Under the pieces are notes generated by a model that was not told the DNA's origin, ran no database searches, and saw only the letters and a program-made list of their open reading frames with translations. This document shows, one piece after another, positions 1-5,845 of a DNA stretch of 35,443 nt. Location of the stretch: NCBI GenBank assembly GCA_026389925.1, contig JAPLGX010000169.1:1-35443 (forward strand), in the 5' to 3' direction. A program made the translations under genes and the position numbers. The DNA comes from Chloroflexota bacterium. Lineage in GTDB: Bacteria > Chloroflexota > Anaerolineae > Anaerolineales > RBG-16-64-43. How positions within the stretch are numbered: the first letter of the stretch is position 1; every line of letters begins with the position of its first letter.

Positions 1-44
1 CTCTCCAAAAGCGGGGGTTGTGGGTTCAATTCCTGCCTGGCCTG
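1..44 (+). tRNA. trpT: tRNA-Trp (CCA anticodon), 3' part only
   Basis: The window opens inside a tRNA. The anticodon loop CTCCAAA (3-9) carries anticodon CCA at 5-7, which reads the Trp codon UGG. The T arm follows: stem 20-24, loop TTCAATT at 25-31, stem 32-36. The 3' acceptor strand is at 37-43 and the discriminator G at 44. The bases after it are CCT, so the 3' CCA is not fully encoded and would be added by nucleotidyltransferase. The D arm and 5' acceptor strand lie before the window. A tRNA-Trp directly before secE-nusG is a common bacterial arrangement. Confidence 0.88.
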
Positions 45-194
45 CCTACCCGGATCGTCGGCGGCCGTGAGCCGCCCTCCCCGCGGGAGGCCATCCACCC
101 CGGGGGCCGTGCGACGCCCCGCGTGACCCGGACGATCGGGGAAGTGCCCGGGTCGCCGTCAGGGGCGTCTTGTATCGCGAGAAGAGGATCAGCT

Positions 195-407
195 GTGCCT
201 AAGGCTCTCACCGCCCGACAACCCAATGCCATCGTGCGTTTCTTTCGCGAGACCACGGGCGAACTGCGCAAGGTCTCGTGGCCCACGCGCCGGGAAGCGC
301 TCAACCTGACCCTGGTGGTGCTGGCCGTTACGGCCAGCACGAGCCTGTTCCTGGGCTTCTTGGACTTTTTGTTCACGCGCTTGTTCCGCCTGCTCATCTC
401 GCTTTAG
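195..407 (+). CDS. secE: Preprotein translocase subunit SecE
   Basis: A 70-residue single-span SecE, the small essential subunit that clamps the SecY channel in the inner membrane. The conserved amphipathic segment RETTGELRKVSWPTRREA lies just before one membrane helix (LTLVVLAVTASTSLFLGF). The frame is open upstream into the tRNA. I chose GTG at 195 because AGAGGA (183-188) sits 6 bases before it and because the resulting length is normal for short SecE. nusG follows 36 bases later, the usual secE-nusG pair. No clear promoter was found in the 150 bases between the tRNA and this start. Confidence 0.93.
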   Translation: MPKALTARQPNAIVRFFRETTGELRKVSWPTRREALNLTLVVLAVTASTSLFLGFLDFLFTRLFRLLISL

Positions 408-443
408 TGCGGGTGGGACAGTCTGACTGTGGAAGAGGACGTC

Positions 444-1205
444 ATGCTTGCCTCGCACGAAGACAGCGAGCGCCCCGACGCCATCGACGCGACGCCCGCC
501 GACGAGACGGACGCGCGCCTCGTGGCGGAACCGATGCCGGTGGATGAGGAGCACGTTTCGGCAGAGCCGCTTCCGGCCGAGGAGAGAGCGCCCGCTGCAT
601 CCGATGAGAGCGAGGCGGGGCTCGAGGATTCGGCCGAGGCTCAGCCCGAGGCCGCCGCGGCGCCGGCCGGCGAGCTGGACGACGGGCGCGCCTGGTACGT
701 GATTCACTGCTATTCGGGCTACGAAAACAAGGTGCGCTACAACCTGGAGCAGCGCATCGACACGATGGAGATGAAGGACAGGATCTTCGACATCGTCATC
801 CCCACCATCGAAGAGATCGAGATTAAGGAAGGCAAGCGGCGCAATGTCGAGCGGCGCGTCTTCCCCGGCTATCTGCTGGTGCAGATGCTGCTCACCGAGG
901 AATCCTGGTACGTCGTGCGCAACACCCCGGGCGTGACCGGCTTCGTGGGCATGGGCAATACGCCCACCGCGCTGCGCCCGGAAGAAGTGACGCAGATTCT
1001 CAAGCGCATGGAAACCTCGACACCGCAGGTGCGCCCCACCTACAAGGCGGGCCAGCGCGTGCGGGTGATCGATGGACCGTTCAACGAGTTCATCGGAACG
1101 GTCGGCGACATCGATATGGATCGGGGCAAAGTTCGCGTGCTGGTCTCATTCTTCGGCCGCGAAACCCCCGTGGAGTTGGACTTCCTGCAGGTCGAGAAGG
1201 CCTGA
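444..1205 (+). CDS. nusG: Transcription termination/antitermination protein NusG, acidic N-terminal extension
   Basis: A 253-residue NusG, which binds RNA polymerase and modulates pausing, Rho termination and coupling to the ribosome. The NGN domain starts near residue 82 ([15 protein letters not shown]) and contains [12 protein letters not shown] and the segment [10 protein letters not shown]. The C-terminal KOW domain is at about 200-250 ([18 protein letters not shown]). Typical NusG has about 180 residues. The extra 80 N-terminal residues are rich in Glu, Asp, Ala and Pro and look disordered. ATG 444 is preferred over GTG 429 because GGAAGAGG (431-438) lies 5 bases upstream of it. It sits between secE and rplK. 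Confidence 0.95.
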   Translation: MLASHEDSERPDAIDATPADETDARLVAEPMPVDEEHVSAEPLPAEERAPAASDESEAGLEDSAEAQPEAAAAPAGELDDGRAWYVIHCYSGYENKVRYNLEQRIDTMEMKDRIFDIVIPTIEEIEIKEGKRRNVERRVFPGYLLVQMLLTEESWYVVRNTPGVTGFVGMGNTPTALRPEEVTQILKRMETSTPQVRPTYKAGQRVRVIDGPFNEFIGTVGDIDMDRGKVRVLVSFFGRETPVELDFLQVEKA

Positions 1206-1269
1206 GGCGAAGTCGTTCGGGTGGGAGGGCGGCCCGCGCCGCCCGCTAACACCACGAAGGAGTGACCGC

Positions 1270-1695
1270 GTGGCAAAGAAACTCAAAGCCGTTGTCCGCC
1301 TGCAAATCGAAGCCGGCAAGGCCAACCCGGCGCCGCCCATCGGCCCGGCGCTGGCCGGCCACGGCATCAACCTGATGGCCTTCTGCAAGGAATACAACGC
1401 GCGCACCGGCAGCCGCCCGGGCGAAATCATCCCGGCCGAGATCAGCATCTTCAGCGATGGATCATTCACCTTTATCCTGAAGACCCCGCCCACGCCGGTG
1501 CTCTTGCGCAAGGCGGCCGGCCTCGAGAAGGGCTCCGGCGAGCCGAACCGCAACAAGGTGGGTTCGGTCACGCGCACGCAGGTGCGTGAAATCGCCGAGG
1601 TCAAACTCAAAGATATGAACGCGGTGGATATCGAAGGCGCGATGCGCATGGTGGAAGGCACCGCGCGCAACATGGGTATCACCGTCGAAGAATAG
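1270..1695 (+). CDS. rplK: 50S ribosomal protein L11
   Basis: A 141-residue L11, exactly the standard bacterial length. It binds the GTPase-associated centre of 23S rRNA at the base of the L12 stalk. The N-terminal domain has the proline-rich signature [24 protein letters not shown] in slightly varied form (here [14 protein letters not shown]), and the C-terminal RNA-binding domain ends with the [14 protein letters not shown] segment. The GTG start at 1270 follows GAAGGAGTG (about 1256-1264). The frame is open upstream through the end of nusG, but that part resembles nothing. It is the first gene of rplKA. Confidence 0.96.
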   Translation: MAKKLKAVVRLQIEAGKANPAPPIGPALAGHGINLMAFCKEYNARTGSRPGEIIPAEISIFSDGSFTFILKTPPTPVLLRKAAGLEKGSGEPNRNKVGSVTRTQVREIAEVKLKDMNAVDIEGAMRMVEGTARNMGITVEE

Positions 1696-1744
1696 TCTGT
1701 GGGAGGACGGCTCGCGCCGTCCGCTCGGACCACAAGGAGAGAAC

Positions 1745-2470
1745 ATGCCTGCACCGAAACACGGCAAGAAGTACAACGCGGCCGCCGCACAGGTGGACGC
1801 CGAAAAGCTTTACGCTCCCGCCGAAGCGCTGCACCTGGCCAAGACCACTTCCTTCACCAAGTTCGACGCGACGGTGGAAGTGCACATGCGCATGGGGGTG
1901 GATCCCAAGCACGCTGACCAGCAGGTGCGCGACGTGGTTGTGCTGCCGCACGGGCTGGGCAAGACCGTGCGAGTGCTGGTCTTCGCGGCGGGTGAGGGCG
2001 CGCGACTGGCGCACGAAGCCGGCGCGGACCACCTAGCCGACAGCGACGAAATGCTCAAGAAGATCCAGGATGGCTGGACCGAATTCGACGTGGCCATCGC
2101 CACGCCGGACATGATGGGCAAGGTGGGGCGCCTGGGGCGTGTGCTCGGGCCGCGCGGGCTGATGCCCAACCCCAAGGCCGGCACGGTGGTCCCCGCGGAA
2201 GACCTGGGCAAGGCCGTGCGCGAAGCCAAGGCCGGGCGCGTCGAGTTCCGCCTGGATAAAACGGCCAACCTGCACGTGCCTATCGGCAAGGCCTCCTTCT
2301 CGGAGGAAGCGCTCTACGACAACCTGGCGGCGCTGATGGAGGCGGTCAAGCGTGCCAAGCCGGCCGCCGCCAAAGGCACCTACATCCGCAAGTTGGTGGT
2401 GACGACGACCATGGGCCCCGGCGTGTGCATCGATCCGAACGAAGCCCAGGCTATGGAAGCACGCGGTTAA
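1745..2470 (+). CDS. rplA: 50S ribosomal protein L1
   Basis: A 241-residue L1, the mobile L1-stalk protein of the 50S subunit and, in many bacteria, the autogenous repressor of rplKA. Recognisable blocks are [15 protein letters not shown] at the N terminus, [17 protein letters not shown], the signature [21 protein letters not shown] in mid-protein, and [21 protein letters not shown]. The length is normal (about 230 residues). AAGGAGAGAAC precedes ATG 1745. It follows rplK by 49 bases and is followed by the 215-base leader of rplJ. Confidence 0.96.
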   Translation: MPAPKHGKKYNAAAAQVDAEKLYAPAEALHLAKTTSFTKFDATVEVHMRMGVDPKHADQQVRDVVVLPHGLGKTVRVLVFAAGEGARLAHEAGADHLADSDEMLKKIQDGWTEFDVAIATPDMMGKVGRLGRVLGPRGLMPNPKAGTVVPAEDLGKAVREAKAGRVEFRLDKTANLHVPIGKASFSEEALYDNLAALMEAVKRAKPAAAKGTYIRKLVVTTTMGPGVCIDPNEAQAMEARG

Positions 2471-2533
2471 CGTCCCGGGCGCGAGCGGGCACGAGGCCCG
2501 CGCCGCGGGCGCTCAATCGAATACTTGCTTCGC

Positions 2534-2596
2534 TGCAGACAGCAGGTGCCCCCGGCGTGCGCAAGCGCTCCGCGGGCCGAAGATCCTGCCGAGGCG
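2534..2596 (+). promoter_or_regulatory. L10-type ribosomal protein leader before rplJ
   Basis: The rplA-rplJ gap (2471-2685) holds GACAGCAGGTGC at about 2538-2549 and ATCCTGCCGAGG at 2582-2593. GCAGG (2542-2546) can pair with CCTGC (2585-2589), enclosing a GC-rich inner hairpin. This CAGGTG...CCTGCCGAGG layout is the recognisable core of bacterial L10 leaders, where the L10(L12)4 complex binds its own mRNA. A terminator-like hairpin follows at 2625-2659, which suggests regulation by premature termination. The motif is seen; the mechanism is inferred from the family. Confidence 0.72.
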
Positions 2597-2624
2597 GAGA
2601 TTTCCTCCCTCCATAGAGTGTGGG

Positions 2625-2661
2625 AAGTCTTTGCTTGGGCGTCTGCGAAGCAAAGACTTTT
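2625..2661 (+). terminator. Attenuator-like hairpin in the rplJ leader
   Basis: A perfect 12-base inverted repeat, AAGTCTTTGCTT (2625-2636) and AAGCAAAGACTT (2648-2659), with an 11-base loop, runs into TTTTCATTT. It lies between the L10 leader core and the rplJ ribosome binding site. It could therefore stop transcription before rplJL when L10 is in excess. An alternative is that it is only the terminator of rplKA. Confidence 0.65.
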
Positions 2662-2685
2662 CATTTGGGAAGGAGGTGATACCTC

Positions 2686-3237
2686 TTGGCGCTCAATGCA
2701 GAGCAAAAACGCGAAAGGGTGGCGGAGTACATCGACCTGCTGAAACGCAGTCAGTGCGTTGTGCTGGCTGAATTCAGCGGGCTGGCCATGCCCGGCATGA
2801 ACCTGTTGCGGTCGCGAGTGCGCGAAGCCGATGGCATCGTGCGCGTGACCAAGAACACGCTCATCCAGATTGCTTTCAAGGAAGTCGGCTTGCCGATTCC
2901 CGGAGAGCACTTGGCCGGCACCACGCTGGTGGCCTTCGCCACGAAAGACGCGGTGGCAGTCGCCAAGGCCGTAATGGACACGGCCAAGGAGATGGAGGCG
3001 CTCAAAGTTAGGGGCGGGCTGCTCGGCAGCCGCGTTCTGACCGCGGGCGAGGTTCGCTCGCTGGCTCAGTTGCCGCCGCTGCCGGTGGTGCGGGGGCGTT
3101 TGGTCGGCGTGTTGCAGGCTCCGGCCAGCCGCATGGTCGGCGTCTTGGCGCGCTCCGCGCGCCAGATGGTGGGCGTGCTCAAAGCCTACGCCGAAAAGGG
3201 GGCGGGTGGCGCCCCGGCTGCCGAAGCGGCAGCCTGA
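2686..3237 (+). CDS. rplJ: 50S ribosomal protein L10
   Basis: A 183-residue L10, the stalk base that binds 23S rRNA and carries L12 dimers. Family blocks are the N-terminal LNAEQKRERVAEYIDLLKR, VLAEFSGLAMPGMNLLRSRVR, VTKNTLIQIAF and GTTLVAF, followed by a C-terminal helix ending in Ala-rich residues for L12 binding. The start is TTG at 2686. It is supported by a nearly ideal Shine-Dalgarno, AAGGAGGTGAT (about 2670-2680), 9 bases between AGGAGG and the start codon. A rare start codon with a strong ribosome binding site fits a gene controlled by its leader. rplL follows 42 bases later. Confidence 0.95.
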   Translation: MALNAEQKRERVAEYIDLLKRSQCVVLAEFSGLAMPGMNLLRSRVREADGIVRVTKNTLIQIAFKEVGLPIPGEHLAGTTLVAFATKDAVAVAKAVMDTAKEMEALKVRGGLLGSRVLTAGEVRSLAQLPPLPVVRGRLVGVLQAPASRMVGVLARSARQMVGVLKAYAEKGAGGAPAAEAAA

Positions 3238-3279
3238 CCCGGAACCGTTCTTATGGAAACAGCAAAGGAGATCTAGGCA

Positions 3280-3663
3280 ATGGCTGATTTGCAGAAGTTA
3301 GTTGACGAGCTCAGCACGCTGACCGTGATCGAAGCGGCCGAGCTTTCGAAGATGCTCGAAGAGAAGTGGGGCGTTACGGCGGCGGCTCCGGTGGCCATGG
3401 CGATGGCTGGCGGCGCTCCGGCGGCCGGTGGCGCCCCTGCGGCGGAAGAGAAGACCGAGTTCACCGTCATCCTCAAGGAGACCGGCCCGAAGAAGATCGA
3501 GGTCATCAAGGTCATCCGCCAACTGACCAGCCTGGGCCTAAAAGAAGCCAAGGAGTTGGCCGAGACCGCGGGCGCGAAGGTGGTCGAGGCCGTGGCCAAA
3601 GAAGCGGCCGCGGATGCCAAGGCCAAGCTCGAGGCGGCCGGCGCGTCGGTCGAAGTCAAGTAG
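3280..3663 (+). CDS. rplL: 50S ribosomal protein L7/L12
   Basis: A 127-residue L12, the multicopy stalk protein that recruits translational GTPases. The N-terminal dimerisation helices ([19 protein letters not shown]) are followed by an Ala/Gly/Pro hinge at about 37-55. The compact C-terminal domain contains [21 protein letters not shown] and the conserved LKEAKELAE...VKE segment. AAAGGAGATC lies shortly before ATG 3280. It is the last gene of the ribosomal run. rpoB does not follow; a palindrome and opposite-strand genes come next. Confidence 0.96.
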   Translation: MADLQKLVDELSTLTVIEAAELSKMLEEKWGVTAAAPVAMAMAGGAPAAGGAPAAEEKTEFTVILKETGPKKIEVIKVIRQLTSLGLKEAKELAETAGAKVVEAVAKEAAADAKAKLEAAGASVEVK

Positions 3664-3971
3664 CTCCGGATCGTGTGCAAAAAGAGGGGCCGTCCCAACA
3701 CTTCCCCCTTTTGGGACAGCCCCTTTGATTTGTCCCGCGTGATTGCCAAGACTCCTCGCACGCCTGCGCTGCCACCCGGCGCGGAGGAACGGCCGTCAAA
3801 TCCCGGACTCACTCTCGGCGCGCGGCGCGCCAGCGAGTGGACACACACGATGCGGGTGGAACGGGCGCGGCAACCCGTGCGCATGCCACCCGCGGGCGCG
3901 GGCATGTGTAATGCGTGCCGGGCCCTCATCCGGTTAGCCACTTCCTGGCCTATCGCAGGCTGCGGCTGACC
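3664..3971. other. Convergent intergenic region rplL/miaB
   Basis: These 308 bases hold palindrome A copy 1 and, beyond it, only GC-rich self-complementary stretches, for example around 3810-3840 and 3890-3912. Short open frames here have no recognisable protein character and no ribosome binding site. I see no gene. Confidence 0.6.
3686..3726. repeat. Dispersed palindrome family A, copy 1 (terminator-like)
   Basis: Arms GGGGCCGTCCCAA (3686-3698) and TTGGGACAGCCCC (3711-3723) enclose a 12-base loop and are followed by TTTGATTTG. The arms pair except for one C/A position. A second copy at 34890-34927 is the reverse complement with identical arms and a similar loop (about 35 of 38 bases shared). 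Here it sits between the convergent rplL and miaB and probably ends the ribosomal transcript. Confidence 0.8.
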
Positions 3972-5309
3972 TCAGGCGGACACGTCTCCTTGCAGGCTCC
4001 AGGCCGTTGCCTGGCGGATGCGCACGTCGGCCAGCATGCCCTGCCACTCGCCCGGGTCGTCGAAGAAGACCAGGCGATTGTTGCGGGTGCGCCCCTTCCA
4101 GCGCCCCTTGTGCTTGCCCTCCACCAGCACTTGCAGCGTGCGTCCCACGCTGCGCTGATTGAGTTCATCGGCGATGCCGGCCTGCAAGTCCTCCAACGCG
4201 CGGAAGCGATCCCTCTTCTCGGACTCGGGCACGTCGTCTTCGAAGCGGCGTGCGGCCAGTGTGCCCGGGCGCGGCGAGTAGCGCGCCAGGTGGGCTACAT
4301 CGAGGCGCAGCTCCTCCAGCAAGCAGTAGGTGCGCTCGAACTGCTGCCGCGTCTCGCCCGGGAAGCCGACGATGATGTCGGTGGCAATCGAGGCCCCGGG
4401 CACCAGGCGGCGGATGCGTTCGATGAGGCGGCGGTAATCATGCGCGGTGTAGCCGCGCTTCATGCGCGCCAGCACTTCATCGTCGCCGGCCTGCACCGGC
4501 ACCTCGATGTGCTCGCACAGCTTGGGCAGCTCGGCCACCGTGCGCAGCACCTCGTCGTCCATCCAGTTGGGATGCGAAGTGAGGAAGCGAATGCGTTCAA
4601 TGTTCTCGACCGCATGCACCTGGCGCAGCAGGTCCGAGAGGCGAGGCCCGTCGGGCACCTCTCTGCCATAGCGGTCGACAATCTGCCCGAGCAGCGTCAC
4701 CTCGCGCACGCCCTGCTCCACGAGGCAGCGCACCTCGCTCACGATCTCGCCTACCGGGCGCGAGCGCTCCACCCCGCGGCGCATGGGGATAATGCAGAAG
4801 CTGCAGGCGTGCGAGCAGCCGTACACAACCGGCACATGCGCCGCTACCAGCCGGCCGCGCTCGGCTTCCGGCACGTTGAGCAGCACCGTGCCCAGGCTCA
4901 GATCGTCTTGCAGCGCGGCATGAGCCTCGGCTTCGGCGTACGCGAGCGCCGGCCCCTCGCTCTCGCGCGCCAGGAAGCGCAGCAGCGGGCGCGGGTCGGA
5001 GGGCGGCGAGAACACGTCGACATACGGCAGCGCATCGCGCAAGGCCTGTTTGCCCTTCACGCCCACCAGGCAGCCCATCAGGTTGATCACCAGGCCCGGG
5101 CGCTCGAGCTTGAGCGGGCGCAGGGTGGTCAGCCGGCCGTAGGCGCGATCCTCCGCGCTTTGCCGCACCACGCACGTGTTGAGCACTACCACGTCGGCTT
5201 CCTCCGGCGTGTCGGCATGATGGTAGCCGAGGCCCTCCAGCGCGCTGGCCACGCGCTGCGAGTCGGCCACGTTCATCTGACAGCCTTCAGTCCATATGTG
5301 ATAACGCAT
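3972..5309 (-). CDS. miaB: tRNA-2-methylthio-N6-dimethylallyladenosine synthase (MiaB family)
   Basis: A 445-residue radical-SAM methylthiotransferase. By family it adds a methylthio group to i6A37 of tRNAs that read UNN codons. Three domains are visible. The N-terminal MTTase domain has cluster cysteines C10 (TEGCQMN), C46 (LNTCVV) and C80 (MGCLVG). The radical-SAM core has C165, C169 and C172 in YGCSHACSFCIIPMRRG. A C-terminal TRAM RNA-binding domain begins near residue 385 (VGRTLQVLVEG). A TTG at 5327 would add six residues; ATG 5309 is preferred because GGGAG lies 8 bases upstream. It follows the thioesterase on the same strand. RimO or MtaB are alternatives, but the spacing and the ERSRPVGEI block favour MiaB. 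Confidence 0.85.
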   Translation of the reverse strand: MRYHIWTEGCQMNVADSQRVASALEGLGYHHADTPEEADVVVLNTCVVRQSAEDRAYGRLTTLRPLKLERPGLVINLMGCLVGVKGKQALRDALPYVDVFSPPSDPRPLLRFLARESEGPALAYAEAEAHAALQDDLSLGTVLLNVPEAERGRLVAAHVPVVYGCSHACSFCIIPMRRGVERSRPVGEIVSEVRCLVEQGVREVTLLGQIVDRYGREVPDGPRLSDLLRQVHAVENIERIRFLTSHPNWMDDEVLRTVAELPKLCEHIEVPVQAGDDEVLARMKRGYTAHDYRRLIERIRRLVPGASIATDIIVGFPGETRQQFERTYCLLEELRLDVAHLARYSPRPGTLAARRFEDDVPESEKRDRFRALEDLQAGIADELNQRSVGRTLQVLVEGKHKGRWKGRTRNNRLVFFDDPGEWQGMLADVRIRQATAWSLQGDVSA

Positions 5310-5369
5310 GCGTGTGGCTCCCGGCAAAGGAGGCGCATTCTATCATCCCGGCCGGGGGCGGGTCAACGC

Positions 5370-5762
5370 TCAGGCGGATTTCTCTTGCAGGCGCGCCATG
5401 AAGCGGTCGTTGCGGATGATGGCCCGCTTGTGGGTGCCCTCGCCCACCTTCTCTTTGTCGTCATAGACCTCGGCCGAGAAGGTGAGGAATCGGCCGTCGA
5501 TGGCCTCGAGCACGACCCGTGCGCGCACGTGCATGCCCAGCGGCGTGGCCGCCAGATGGCGAACGTGCACCTCTGCGCCCACCGTGGTCTCGCCCTCGGC
5601 CAGGGCCGGCTGCACGAGTTCCATTGCCGTGCGCTCGATCAGCGCCACCATGGCCGGCGTGGCAAAGACGCCCATGCTGCCGCTGCCCATATGCGTCGCG
5701 CTGACGGCCAGCGTGACTTCGATTTGCTTTTCGCCAGACAACCCGACGTGGAGCGATGTCAT
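5370..5762 (-). CDS. FlK-type hotdog-fold thioesterase
   Basis: A 130-residue protein resembling fluoroacetyl-CoA thioesterase FlK. Such enzymes hydrolyse short acyl-CoA thioesters. The catalytic set appears conserved: T35 (VFATPAM), E43 (ALIE) and H69 (VRHLAATP) correspond to FlK T42, E50 and H76 at a constant offset of seven. The C-terminal GEGTHKRAIIRNDRF block also matches the family. The frame is open for 23 more codons upstream; ATG 5762 was chosen because GGAGG lies just before it and the length then matches the family. Most bacterial relatives act on ordinary acyl-CoAs, so specificity for fluoroacetyl-CoA should not be assumed. It lies 60 bases upstream of miaB on the same strand. Confidence 0.8.
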   Translation of the reverse strand: MTSLHVGLSGEKQIEVTLAVSATHMGSGSMGVFATPAMVALIERTAMELVQPALAEGETTVGAEVHVRHLAATPLGMHVRARVVLEAIDGRFLTFSAEVYDDKEKVGEGTHKRAIIRNDRFMARLQEKSA

Positions 5763-5832
5763 ACGGCCTCCACCGTTCACGCTGAGCGTGAGTCGCGGCG
5801 CCACGCCAGAGGGCCGGCCGCATTCGCTCAAG

Positions 5833-5838
5833 TATAAT
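5833..5838 (+). promoter_or_regulatory. -10 box before the PBP gene, probable leaderless start
   Basis: TATAAT ends 7 bases before ATG 5846. The expected transcription start would fall at or within a base of the start codon, and no Shine-Dalgarno is present. This suggests a leaderless mRNA. No good -35 box is visible about 17 bases upstream. Confidence 0.5.
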
Positions 5839-5845
5839 CCTCGGC

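Noticed and set aside
3915-5837. A 640-codon plus-strand open frame across miaB and the thioesterase
   Set aside because: It is antisense to two well-recognised genes, is His/Ala/Arg-rich as expected for a GC-rich shadow, and shows no family pattern.
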